Shown here: piece by piece, positions 35,449 through 47,889 of the stretch
How the letters are laid out: each line of letters starts with the position of its first letter
Position numbering within the stretch: the stretch's first letter is position 1
NCBI GenBank assembly: GCA_013399695.1
Contig: VXAU01004947.1
Span: 682,990-746,989, forward strand
Source of the DNA: Formicarius rufipectus
Lineage: Eukaryota; Chordata; Aves; Passeriformes; Formicariidae
Reading direction: 5' to 3'
Length of the DNA: 64,000 nt
The notes under the pieces: generated by a model
Told to the model about the DNA's origin: nothing
The model's database searches: none
The model's input: the letters and a program-made list of their open reading frames with translations, nothing else
Translations under genes and position numbers: made by a program

Positions 35449-37221
35449 CTATTTAGGAAAAGGGAAAAAAAAAAAACAATCCAAAATTCAGGAACAAATA
35501 TAAGTTTTAAATTTTATATTCCTCACTAGTAGACTTACTCTTCTTAATGATTACATCTATCTCCTTCATATAAACTGCATGTTCTCAAAGCATGCCATTT
35601 TTCATTAAAATTTACTGTTTCATTAATAACTGGAACTTAGACTCCACACACCATCGTTCTCTGTACATATAAAAGTGTTATGACTGACACTTCCTCCCTG
35701 TGGTATCATTATATGATTCATTTTACATTCATATTTTCCAAGCAGAGAAGCCTGAAGTGCATATCATAATTAAGGGACCAAAATCTCATTTTTCAGACAT
35801 TCACCCCTACAGTTCAGCTTCTAAAGCAAGTAAATGTTAAAGTTCTACTCTTATTTAACTTCTCTGTCTTGTCACCTTGCTGATACAGGTATCTTCAGGA
35901 TATTGCTTTTTACATGGCCCTGAAAGGAACACAAACTATGCACTTTAAAGACACCATTTACACACCAAAAACTTGTTAGTCAAAAAGTCCTTTTCCTACT
36001 TGCCAAATGAATACCTACAAACAGCCTCCGAGTACTAAAGGCTTCTATTCATTTCAGTGAAGGCCAGGGAACTCGGACACACATTAAAGCAGAGTAACTA
36101 GTAAGGTTCTCATGTCAACATCCAAACCACAGCCCCCCCTCGGATCTCTGCTCTGAAGCCTAGGGTAGCTTGATGGACTGCAAACTAGTTCTACACTATG
36201 GCAGGTTGCATTAAGCCTGTCATACTAAGATGATCAACTCTGCTGTTTACTTCTTAAGGGGCATAAGAGGCAGAAAGCTGAGAGTAAGAGAGCAATTTTG
36301 GTTGTCTGACACCCTGCTGAAAGCAGAGCCATTAGAATATATTCTTTGGAGGAATGTCTAATGGAACTGGGACTATCCTGAAGGACAGAAACTCAACAGC
36401 TTTTGTAGACAACCTGAGTGTGACTATCATTTATTAGCATTTTCCTCTATCAGTATCTAAACGCAGTCCCACAGGTTCTCAAGAGAGGGATTAATCTCCC
36501 TCAACTGGTGCTAGCACAGCAGAGGGTATAGCTGGTGATCTGCCAGAAGACCACATTGGAGGCTGCTCAGTAGGGCAGCTGGGTTGGTGTCCTGAGCTGG
36601 TCCTCTGCCTCTACTGGTGCATGGGGCTACTCTCTCCCACCTCAGGGTTTTGTGCTCGCCTTGGCTGAACTATGTGTCAGACCATTTCCCCTGGATTCTG
36701 ACATCACTCTCAACAATCTCTCTGACCTCCCATACCTCACTTGCTCCTCCTACCAAATCAGTATCATCTGCTGCTATCCCCTCATCTGCAGAACCAGCTA
36801 CTTCATCACAGAAGGAAATTAGGTTTGTCAAGGTAAAAGCATGTTACACAGCTCATACTGTCAAGGCCATTTAGCAAAAGTCACAGTTCCCCTTTTTATT
36901 AAGGTCAGCTGTAATTAAACAATGTTGACAAAAGTGATTCAATTCTGACAAGGTTTGTTCTGGTAAGCAAAATCAGAGCCCTCTGAAAAACAAAGTTGTT
37001 CTGCTACAGTTCCCCACATACCTGAAAAAAAACGGAACAAAGTGGTTCTCAACTCACTGTAATATCAAATGCTAAAATTTTAATTGTTAATATGCAAATG
37101 CAAAAATCTAAAAGAATTTCCTATGTCTGGGATACAATGCAACTCAAATGATAAAACTGTACTTGGATCAAGGTTATCTATTAGAAAGTAAGAAAATCAA
37201 ACTACTCCAGAAAGCTAAGTC

Positions 37222-37515
37222 AATCACACTAAAAAAAAAAAAACCAAACCAACCAACCAAACAAAACCCCAAAAACAAACAAACAAAACCCCAAAAACAA
37301 ACAAACAAAACCCCAAAAACAAACAAAACCCCAAAAACAAACAAAACCCCAAAAACAAACAAAACCCCAAAAACAAACAAACAAAACCCCAAAAACAAAC
37401 AAACAAAACCCCAAAACCAAACAAAACCCCAAAACCAAACAAAACCCCAAAACCAAACAAAACCCCAAAACCAAACAAAACCCCAAAACCAAACAAAACC
37501 AAAACCAAAACAAAA
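37222..37515. repeat. 18/22-bp minisatellite (CCCCAAAA/TTTTGGGG)
   Basis: Tandem array in ZNF292 intron 1. Twelve CCCC blocks start at 37267, 37289, 37311, 37329, 37347, 37365, 37387, 37409, 37427, 37445, 37463 and 37481, so the spacings are 22, 22, 18, 18, 18, 22, 22, 18, 18, 18 and 18. The 22-bp units carry one extra CAAA. The last five units have CCAAAC in place of ACAAAC, marking two sub-families. The flanks decay into CCAA and CAAA repeats. The array explains the long Lys/Asn/Pro/Thr-rich and Phe/Gly/Leu-rich frames on the two strands, which are not genes. Confidence 0.95.
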
Positions 37516-40500
37516 CTCAAACCAAGACTAAACAAAAATAGGTTTATTCCTGTCCCCAGCAATACTTAGCTTAAATTAAATTCAGAATTGCCCTGTCTAT
37601 GCTAGCTATCTGTACTGAGTTAGCCAGTGGTACTATTAAGAACATACTTAAAACGGCAACACCCAAAATAACCCCTCACAGTAAAAAATATCACCTATAC
37701 CAAACTGAATCAGAAAACTGTTTCATGCGGTCATTTGCAGTCACAACACCACCCCCAAGTTATATATGACTCAGCCTGAACAGAGACCAAAGTTAACTCA
37801 CTCAAAGACACAATAGGTAAGAAATATGTAGGTTTTAGCAAACTGCTGCATTAAATATTAGTCTGGTTTTAAAGGATATCCTAACACACAGTTACCTTAA
37901 AAGATGTTACATACTCTGTCTCTCTGGCAGCAGAAGATGCTTCTGCAGCATCTAGTGCTTCCTACTGGAACTTTAACCTGATTGGGATAGCCCTCTGTCT
38001 TACTTTAACACTTAATATGATACTCTGCTAACAGCAACCAAAAAACCACAGATCACGGCACAGAAATCAAGGAAGAGCAAAACAGAGCTGAAGCATGAAA
38101 GAAGTAACAAAGGAGAAGTGGATAAACATGCTAACAACATTAGCAAACATCTATTTCAGTACCACTTGGCAATTTCGATCAACGCACTAGAATAATCAGA
38201 TCAGAACAAAGCAGTTGGCTTCAAAGAATCCTGAAGGAAACTCCAGCAAAGAGCCTCCCTTTGTCCTAATACTCACATAACCGGAAGTACTATGATTTCT
38301 ATTATTGAGTTGTCATAAGCGACATATTTAAGGATGCTAACGGCAAATAGCAAAGATGAACAAAAAGCAGTCCTAGAAAGCATACTTTATATCCTTAATT
38401 TTTGGGGTCTTGAAACAATGTTTTGGATGGCATAGGCAATAGCTTCTTCTCCTTGTCCAGCTGATACAAGTATTTGCATTAGAAGAGAGAATAGGACAAG
38501 CTTCAGAGTTACATGAATACCCCAGACTTGCAGAAGAAACCCTCTCTCCTTAACTTGATGTTTTTTTCTTGCTAAGAATACAATAGAACAATCAATGCTG
38601 CACCTTTCACAGTATAGTATTATGGAAAATTTGAAACAAAACCATGCTCATATAATCCTTTTTCCTTATGGAATAAACTTTTTCTTCTTTTAAGTGCCTG
38701 GGGTATGACCTGTATTTTTGCACTGAAGAAAACAACACACAACTGCTATTTGTTACATGATTATTACAGTTTCACCAATTTTACACTTGTTTAAAAGAAA
38801 CAATGCTCCCTGTAAAAGAAAAATGTAAAAACAAATTACTGGTTCCACTGAATAAAAGAGGGACAAACATGGTAATCAGATATTCAACACATCTTACTGT
38901 TCATATCCCTTCATAGATATGCTGATAAAATTCTCTGCATTAGTTTGGAATGTTACCTAGCTCAAAGAGTCAGCTCTCTAATTAAAGATAAATAGTTAAA
39001 ACTAATACTGTCATCATGAATTACTTCCCTTTCTAATCAATTCGAAAGAACATATTTCTCATTTTAGACTAAGTATATATAAAAACCCCAAACCAAACCA
39101 CCGTAACTTACCCCCCAAGTGGTAGCTAACACACCAGACCAAGGCAGTAAAAGGTTGCATAAACTACCACTCAGTTTTACCCAGCTTTTATCCAGATTGT
39201 CCAAACTTGTAACAACTGGCCTGGCAGCTGAATAGCCAAATCTGGCAGTAAGACAAGTTGATATGTAGGAAACTGATCAAAGAAGTAACGGATCCTGTTC
39301 AATACTCGAAACACTAGATTAGCTTGTTAATGATTTCATGTAAATCTCATTTTGAACATAGCCCACCTACCTTTACTACTCTCCACTTCAAAAGACCACA
39401 ATAAGCAATAAGATTAATGCAAGCTTTAGCATGTGAAGGACATTTTAAACTTAGCTATCAAGCCAGGGCAACATATCCTGAAGTGTCTCAGAGTCTTAAG
39501 CTGAGCAGAAGAGGGAAGAAGAAAGGGGTGAGAATAGAGGAGGCAGGGAGATAGAACCAAGCAATTGGTTATCTGAGAAACCTGACTGAAGAATATCAAG
39601 AAGATTCTCTCCCAATGTTGCAAAGACAGCAACAGCTAGAACCTGAAGAAATCAACAGCCTCAGTAGAGAGACACTGATTCATAACAAGTAACCAGGAAG
39701 ATCACTAATATCCAGATCGGAATATCTCAAGTTTCACAGGGCAGGAGAGACAGATCTTACTATGTAAGTAGTCAGAATGCTAAAAATCCTCCAGCTTGGC
39801 AGTATCACCATCTGATCTGCACAAGAAAGGATACTGAAGACTGCTGGCCCACTATGACAGAACCCAACTGGAATTCTCCCAGATAATTTGGAACTTTACA
39901 GAAACATCCCATGGTCACTAATACCAGAAAACTGGATGGGAGAATTACGAAAGCACTTGCAGAACCAATGACAGTCCAATGAAGACCATTATGATCCAAA
40001 TTCACACCAATAAGAATAAATTGGAAGCAAATAAAATTTAATTTTTAAAATATAAAATTTAGTAGTAGTAATCAACCAGACATAATAAAGAGATTGTCAA
40101 ATTCTGAAAACCGATCATTTAACAAAAAGTATTTGGGGTGCTGGTGACCTGTTACTATGCTTTTAAAAGTGGCAAACACATTGTATAAAGCAAGCAGAGA
40201 AGTTTGCACTATAACATAGTGGTACTAATTTCAGCATTAAATGGTGCTATTTTTATATCATATATATAGATCAGCCACTTCCAAGCTATGACATGAACTA
40301 TATTAAGCACTTACAGCCACCACACCCTTCAAAAATATCCGTTAGTATGACAGATTTCCTTGTCTGGCTGTCCCTGGACTACATAGCACTGACACTGTAC
40401 AAAGAAAATCAAATTCATTTTACTTTGCTTAATGAATCATTGTTGTGCTCTGCTTGCAACCATAAAAAGGAAGAATTTACCCCCAGCTCTGGGCCTCATT

Positions 40501-41983
40501 AAGTTATTTATCTCCCTAGTCAGTACATGCTTGTTAAGCCAAGTACTGCATTCAGAGCACAGCACAAAAGTTTTGTTCCTCTGTGAGATGAAATGGGCAT
40601 TTTATTTTAGCAGCAGTTTACAGAGTCAAGAATCCTCTAAAAATTGAATCATCTTGTTCTGTACATTAAAAACATATGTATTATATCTGTGATTTAAATT
40701 CTGAAAAATATTTAGCTAAAGGTAATATTCAAACAATATATTTCATCCTTTTCAATCTTCTATCAAAGCCGCCACAAGAATGTTGCTGTAGCAACATCCA
40801 CCAGAGGATGCTTAGCTACTTTCCTGTAGCAAAGGAACAATCTGCTTCGTTAAAACTAGCCCAGCAACACCAAAACAATGTTACAATGTGTTTTATACTA
40901 AAAGGTGGCATTCTTTGCTATTAACTGAAGTTACACATGTACGGTTCATACCTGCATGTTTCTTCACCTCTTAAGAACAGATTCTTATCCTGTACATATC
41001 TGGATAAAGGCAAGCTTATTTAAATTTATATAAGGATGCACCTGGGACTGTCATTTTCATTACCTGCTAAATCCAAAAGACTAAGACAACATTTGGGAAA
41101 GTGACAGTGGGTATTCTGGTAAGCTGCAGTTCCCAAACCACTTCACTAACTAGCAAAACCTCTATTTCAGTGATTTTACTCAAGCCTGTTCACACAGGAG
41201 AAAAATCCAAGCAACAAGCTTGATACAATCAAATTATCTAGAGACGAGCCTTTAGAAGCTACACAGAGCGTGGCTGCAGGAATTCCCCCCATGGAATCAA
41301 CTCCACAGCAGCAGAGGTAGTAAAGCAACGAGAAAGCTCCATGCAAATAGGCAAGTGTAGGAGCGACAGCACTTCTCAGTGACATCACTCTGCTGCTTCA
41401 GGTTCACATAATGTATTCCCACAAAGGCAGGGCTTCCCTTTGGTTGGCACATCCCCGTCTCTCATTCCTCCAGTACCTGTCAACAATCCACTGACCCAAA
41501 AGAGTAGCTGCTTTTACAGAAACCATCAAAGAGTCTGATTCAAGAGAATAGGGCAAGCTTTATTCAAAGTTGGTAAAGAATGCCTCCAATTCTACTAGCA
41601 TCACCAGATATTTAAAAGGAAAGCAAGGGGTCCAGTCAAGAAAGGGGGTAACTTCAGAAAATCATGAAGCAGGTCCCCCGTATGAACCACACACGATTTA
41701 AAGAACCTTTTTCTTGACTTAAGTTCTCACCCATAAGGAAGGCAGGCTCTAATGACCACAGACATCCACAGCTTGTATTGTTAGATGGATCATGAGGAAG
41801 TGAAAATGAATTGGGGAACCTAGGCTTGGCATCATTACAGAGGAAGACAAACAGAGATGCTGAACACCCTAAAGCTTAATAATAATTTCTGTCAAATCAA
41901 GTTCCACTAACTTCTCTGGACTGGTTTCAAACTAGATACTTAGGACTAAAAGGACCAAAAGGGAGAAGACATATACCATAACT

Positions 41984-42920
41984 TGATCCAGAGTAACTGT
42001 CCTTCAGGGCTTCTCTTGGGACCAGTGCTTTTCAGTACCTTCATGGATGACACTGGGACTGAGTGCACCCTCTGCAACTGGCAGATGACACAAAGTTGTG
42101 TGACAAAAGGAGGAAGGAATACTATCCAAAGGGACAAGCTTCACAAGTGGGTTCCAAAAGAACATTATGAAATTCAACGCGTCCAAGTGCAAGGTGCTGC
42201 TCCTGAGTCAGGTAACTCTAAATGTGAGTACAGACTAGAGACATACTCATTGAGAGCAGCCCAGAGGAAGACTTAGGTGTTCTTGGGGATGAAAAGCTGA
42301 ACATAAGCAAACAAAATGCATTTGCACCTCAGAAGACCAATTGCACCCTGGGCTACATCAAAAGAAGAGTGGCCTGCTGGTTGAGGGAGGAGATTCTCTC
42401 CCTCTACTCTGGCTTTGTGAGACCCAACCTGGAGTACACTGCACAGGTCTGGGGTCCTCAGCACAAGGAATCAAGGAATCTGTTAGAGTAGGTCCAGAGG
42501 AGGGCCACAGAGATTATGAGAGGAATGAAGCAACTCTCCTACACAGACAGGCAAAGAGAGAGCTGGGGTTGATCAGCACAGAGAATAAAAAACTTCAGAG
42601 AGACCTCAGTGCAGCCTTCCAGTACCTTAAGGGGCTTATAAAAGAGAGGGAGAGAGAAATTTTTTATCAGCATATACTGTTAGGACAGGCAGCAATGGAT
42701 TTAACTGAAAGAGTGCAGGTTTAGATTAGATGTTAGGAAGAAATTATTTACTCACAGGGTGGTAAAGCTGGATGCCCCATCACTGGCAATGTTCAAGGCC
42801 AGGATGGATGGGGTCCTGTGCAAACTGAGCAAGTGAATGCCACCTCTACCCATGGTGGGAATGTTGGAACTAGATGATCTTTAAGGGCCCTTCAAATCCA
42901 AACCATTCTTTGATTCTGTG
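41984..42920 (+). mobile_element. CR1 LINE, 5'-truncated
   Basis: Plus-oriented CR1 of about 0.9 kb. It begins in the reverse-transcriptase region with a frame resembling LLLGPVLFSTFMDD followed by TECTLCNWQMTQ. It continues through blocks equivalent to CLRHQKTNCTLGYIK and the YSGFVRPNLEY-like segment, and ends in TTCTTTGATTCTGTGA at 42920. Frames are broken by indels, so it is inactive. Confidence 0.92.
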
Positions 42921-45900
42921 ACTTATGTACAATCAGGTTCCTGGATATTTACTTACAGTGGGAAGCACTTTGCTCTCCCAATCCCCAACTTGTGGTGAGA
43001 CAATATATAAAACTGATTTCTGGTATTTTCTTCCTCCCCGGGAGATTATAAACTAAAGAAATTAAAAAGCATGGGAAGAGATATATCCATGCTTTCTTTC
43101 AGTATATGAGTATCTTCAGTTTGTCTAAGACTTCAGGTTTACTAGACTGCTAAGAGAAATATCTCAATTATTTTTGACAAAGAGTTAGTTCAAAAACACT
43201 AACTGCCAAAATCTTTAGTTTTCCTTTTAAAACAGGTAAAGGAAAAGATGTTTCTTGTCAAAATCATATATAATTTTCAGACACTTAGAAAATTTATAGA
43301 CAATTCTCTTAGCTTGGAAGGACAGCTACACACATCACACGAAATTAAGTGAATGTCAGTAATCTGAAAGACAAGAATGTCTTATTTGGAGGAATAAATC
43401 ATCTTATTGTGGTGATATTATTATCAAACAATAAGACATGGGGAGTGATAGACGAATTAAATAGATGTCCCTTGTAAACAGTTGTCTTCTACATTAGATC
43501 TTGTAATAAACTCAAATCTAGTGCCAGACATTGCCTTTTAAAAACATACAACAAAAGTGAAAGGGAGAAGATTTTGTAGTACCACATACTGTTTCTGCCA
43601 CATAAGTACTGCTCAAGTGCTACTCATCTGTATAGTTTTCTTTTCTCATGTAAACTGAGGAAAAATATGGCTGTATGTATTTCCCTCAGGTCATGAAATA
43701 TATTGTCTGTGGTCAGCTAACGAAGAGTGCAAAAACAGAGTGGTAACTCTTAATACTGACCTTTAAAAGCTCCATGTTAATATCAGCTTGAAATTATTTC
43801 ATATATTGCTTCCTTGAATTTCTTATGTAATACTTTAGATGAGCAAGAACTACCTTTCAAATACACACAAATGTATTTTAATAGTGTAATGCACAATAAT
43901 AATCTAACTCCTGCTTGTCATTGCCCAGGTTACTAAAACATGCAATGATGAGCCATGTGAACCAGACAAAGCTAGACACTGCAGCAGTAAGGATATGAGA
44001 ATACTTATCATGCCTACTGAAAGAGCCTTCTTATGCTGTCTGCTGCTGAATGTGAAGAACACTGTCAAGGCAGCTACGATGACCCGTGAAAAGAGAAGAT
44101 GCCTCCCAATGTTGTATTACCAGCACAATCCTCTCCTTGCATTAGAAAATTGAAGTGTAGTCCTGGAAGTAATCTGAGACTCTTACTAAAATTTAAACTG
44201 AAATTTAAATGGAAACATTGGCCACTATATCCTAAAATCCAGTACTCTGTGCATTTCCTCCCTATTGAGCTGTCATCTTTCTGCTTTTGACACTTCAAAT
44301 TAATTTTATTGAAGTTTATATAAGTGAGATTTACTGTACCTCTTATAAAAATATTTTTCCCCTTCATGGTTCTGTACTTGATTTTTGTTGGCTTTTGCAT
44401 TTATCTCCATACCTTGCAGATAATGAAGAGAAGGATTTAAAAGTCTGACTAGTAGGCCCAGATAATTTCTCTCTTTTCTTTCCTTTCCAAAAAAGAAGCT
44501 GTCTACTATTTGGTTATAAATATAACCTAATTAGTAAGATTAAAGGCACCACCACAATACTAACTCCAAGGATCTGTACTATTAAGTCAGTTTTCATTTG
44601 CAAAACTAAAACCTATTTGCTTCTCCCTGAAAGTAATACCCATGCATACACTTCATATTGATGACCTTCAAGGTATGGTAGAGTCAAGAGCTGCCACTAA
44701 CTGTTTACTTTTAACTATCACTGAAAAGAAAATATCAAAGATGAAATATTTTTAAAAATGAATACACTTTTAATACTGATGGGACACTCACTAGTGAAAT
44801 ACCTACAGGAGAGACATATAAACAAAAAGCATTAAAAAAAAAAATAAAAATCAGTGAGTTACACTATGTCTAACTGCAATGTAAAACTAAAACTATTAAA
44901 CAATCTTATTGTACATGCATAAATTCTTCGGATCAAGAACAGAACAATACAGTGAGAAATAGAACACCTTTATGAAAGGCAACAAGAAATGCTGAATGTC
45001 CACCAAGATACTGCTTGCCAGGAATAAAGATAACAGAAAGAAATGGTCTCTAGTCTTTTTAGGACAGTGAGGAAGAAGTTTCTCAAATGACATGCAGAGG
45101 TGACAAGCCCCTAAATAGCAACAGGGCACGGGTATTGGAGGGAGAGCAAGTGCTACAAATTGCAAGACAGCTCAGTTCATGAGTAAGCCCCTAAGAGATG
45201 AAACACAAGGAACTTGGTGTGGATTCATGATCAAGTACCTAGGTGTAGGGTTTCGATGCTGATGCTGTCTTCTGACTTAACAACAGGGGAATAAAAAGTG
45301 TTGATTGGTTTGTGGTTTGTTTTTTTTTTTCTGGGAAACACAGCTATTATGCTGGGGCTAGATAATGATCTCATTGAAGAGAAGTTTAACTTGAGGGTTG
45401 CGTTTTTCAGAGTAAAACTGTGAGTCTGAGGCATAATCTCACTGACAACTTCAACCATTAAAGAACAGGGCATGTGATGAAAACAGATTTGTTCAAAGTT
45501 GGTAACAGTCTACTTTTAAGGTCAATGTATGATAGTTTACAAACTAAGCTGGGCTTCTGGCCTTGAGTCTTCTGAGCAACTCCAGCCCTGTCCCAGTATC
45601 ATTACAGAATCAAATGAAAAGTCATGGAACAGAACTGGTAAAATAGAAATAAACCTTTAAGTGAACAGATCTCTCCCTTCAAAGTGGAGCATTAGTCCTG
45701 GTTTGCAATAGTAAAATCATCTCTGCATCAAGAACTCACTGTAAATTACAATATCACTGGGATGATAGTAGGCACAACCAATGAGCAGAAAATCACACTG
45801 GGCAGTCGTGTCCTCACAGCATCTAAAAAGGAGTCGGTTCAAGAAGTATTTCCAGACCATCAGAACTTAAGTGAAAACAGCAACATTACCTGTGATGCCT

Positions 45901-46268
45901 CTCTTCTGTAAGGAAAATGAACAGATGGTTTGAGAATAGCTTTATAACATGGTTTCTTTTTAATTAAGTAGTTTAGATACTAAAAATGTATTAGAAATCC
46001 AAGTTTAGACATGTCTGGAGTGAAGAGGATTTTGTACCAGATGACGTCTTTGTGAAGTCCCACAGCAAAGTTACATCCCAAGGGGACAACAAAGCAATCT
46101 TTACAGGTATTAAAATACCATTATTCTCAGCCTTGATGATCTACAGCTCCTAAGAGATGAAGGCGACCACCTTTTATTTTTGTGATTTCCCTCCTCCTTG
46201 TTGTTCAGTATTTTACCAGAAGATGGAGAACAACCCCTTTATCAGTAAAAAACCAACAGCTACAACTC

Positions 46269-46287
46269 TTTTTTTTTTTTTTTTTTT
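46269..46287 (-). repeat. Poly-T tract (19)
   Basis: Run of 19 T on the plus strand followed by AGG. This is poly-A on the ZNF292 sense strand. I see no adjacent retrosequence body that it would terminate. Confidence 0.85.
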
Positions 46288-46674
46288 AGGTTGTCAGGTT
46301 AAAGTTTCCATGAAAAGCACTTTAATTTGAGGAGGCCAGAGGCAGCTAAGGAGCAGCTGGGATGCAACAAGCATTTATGTCCCCTTTGTACAAGGACAGA
46401 GTACCCAACCAAGAAGTCAATCAAATAGAGTATTAAAGTAAAAAATTAAATAGTTCTTGAGCTAGTTCTGCATTAAAAAAACCCCCTTACTAGTACTATG
46501 GTTAATTTAAACCAATTCTGATGAGACTTGTTGATGAGACTTCACTATTTAAGGGCATTAGAAACAAATACTATGACAGATGTTTTTTAAAGCTTCTAAA
46601 AGAGTGCACTAAATGTTTATATAGTATGAACCCTATCATACCTCCTTCCCCATTAAAAAAAGTATGAGAAAAGA

Positions 46675-46710
46675 GGGGGGGGGGGGGGGAGAAAGGTNNN
46701 NNNGGGGGGG
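46675..46710. repeat. Poly-G tract with 6-base assembly gap
   Basis: Fifteen G (46675-46689), then AGAAAGGT, six N (46698-46703), then seven G and AAAG. The N block sits inside a homopolymer, so it is probably a local assembly or base-calling failure rather than a scaffold join. A minus-strand frame crossing it is artefactual. Confidence 0.9.
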
Positions 46711-47307
46711 AAAGTATCTATTCCTTTCTCTCTTGTATGACAGCTCTCTGATCAGGGCATTCTCCCTGTCAGCATAATCATATTTCATCTTTATCCCCCT
46801 TTCAACTTTGCCTCCAACAAAGAAACTCAAACATAAATGAACCTGCTTCTGTTTTGGTTTCTCAGTTGGGATATCCCACAAACAAACTGATTTTTAGATT
46901 AGAACAAAACTTACATAGAAAAGCACAGATATTTCAAACCTGTCCATAAGCATCAGGCATAAGAGCACCATCAGAAGCACTACTGCCCTCACAGATATGC
47001 CAAATCAAAATCAACAAAATCAGTTTCTATTTATTTAGAACTGTGCACAGAGAGGCCATTTTACAACAAAACAACATAGCAAATTTTTTCCAAAGCAGTT
47101 TAATTATGCCAATTAAAACTGGCACTACTTAACTGATTCAGTATTTGTTTATCAAGGCATAGCTCTGTTATCTTGATTTTGCAGCCAGACAAGTGCTGAG
47201 AGAATATTAGCTCTTACAGATATGTTATAATACAACAATCCAGAATCAAACAGCAAAATGCAAGCAGGTACAGAATGTCAGACTGCATTTACAAAACTAA
47301 GGATGAC

Positions 47308-47889
47308 TGTGGTGGGCTGACCCTGGCTGGATGCCAGGTATCCCACCAAGTTGCTCTACCGCTCCCCTTCCCAGCTGGACAAGGGAGAAAACAGTAACAT
47401 GGAAAACAACTCGCAGGTTGATGTAAGGCAGCTTACTGAAGCAAAAGTGAAAGTCTGTGTGCTCACAAGCAAAGAGAAAAAAAGGCTTATTCTCTACATC
47501 CCATCACCAAATGACGTCCATCCTCTTCGTGGGAAGCCGGGCTTCAGCACACCTAGCTGAGGCTCCAGGAGGCAAACATTACAAATAATGAATGCCTCCC
47601 CTTCTTCCTCCTTCCCTTACCTTTTATATCTGAGCTGACATTGTAGGGTATGGAATATCCCTTTCGCTAATTAGGGTCAGCTGGCCTAGCTGTTTCCCAG
47701 GATCTTGCCCACTCAAGCCCCTTGACGTGGGGGAATGTTGGAGCAGCTGTGCTGATGCTGTGCCAGCGCTGTTCAGCAGGAGCCAAAGCACTGGAGTGTT
47801 ATCAACACCCTTCCAGCTACCAATGCAAAGCACAGCACTGTGAGGACTGCTGTGGGGAAGTGAACTCCATCTCAGCCAGACCCAATACA
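47308..47889 (+). mobile_element. Solo LTR of an avian endogenous retrovirus
   Basis: A 582-bp element starting TGTGGTGGGCTGACCCTGGC and ending ACCCAATACA, so it has TG...CA termini. It is flanked by a 5-bp target-site duplication, ATGAC at 47303-47307 and 47890-47894. The GAGCTGACATTGTAGGGTAT and GGAATATCCCTTTCGC blocks match an LTR type I recall as frequent in neoavian genomes. A TTTATAT at about 47623-47629 could be its TATA box. No internal retroviral genes are present on either side, so it is the remnant of LTR-LTR recombination. The strand is assigned from the LTR sequence and TATA-like box. Confidence 0.88.

Noticed and set aside
37148..37562. Lys/Asn/Pro/Thr-rich and Phe/Gly/Leu-rich proteins on both strands
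   Set aside because: Both are direct translations of the 18/22-bp minisatellite; the array keeps several frames open at once.
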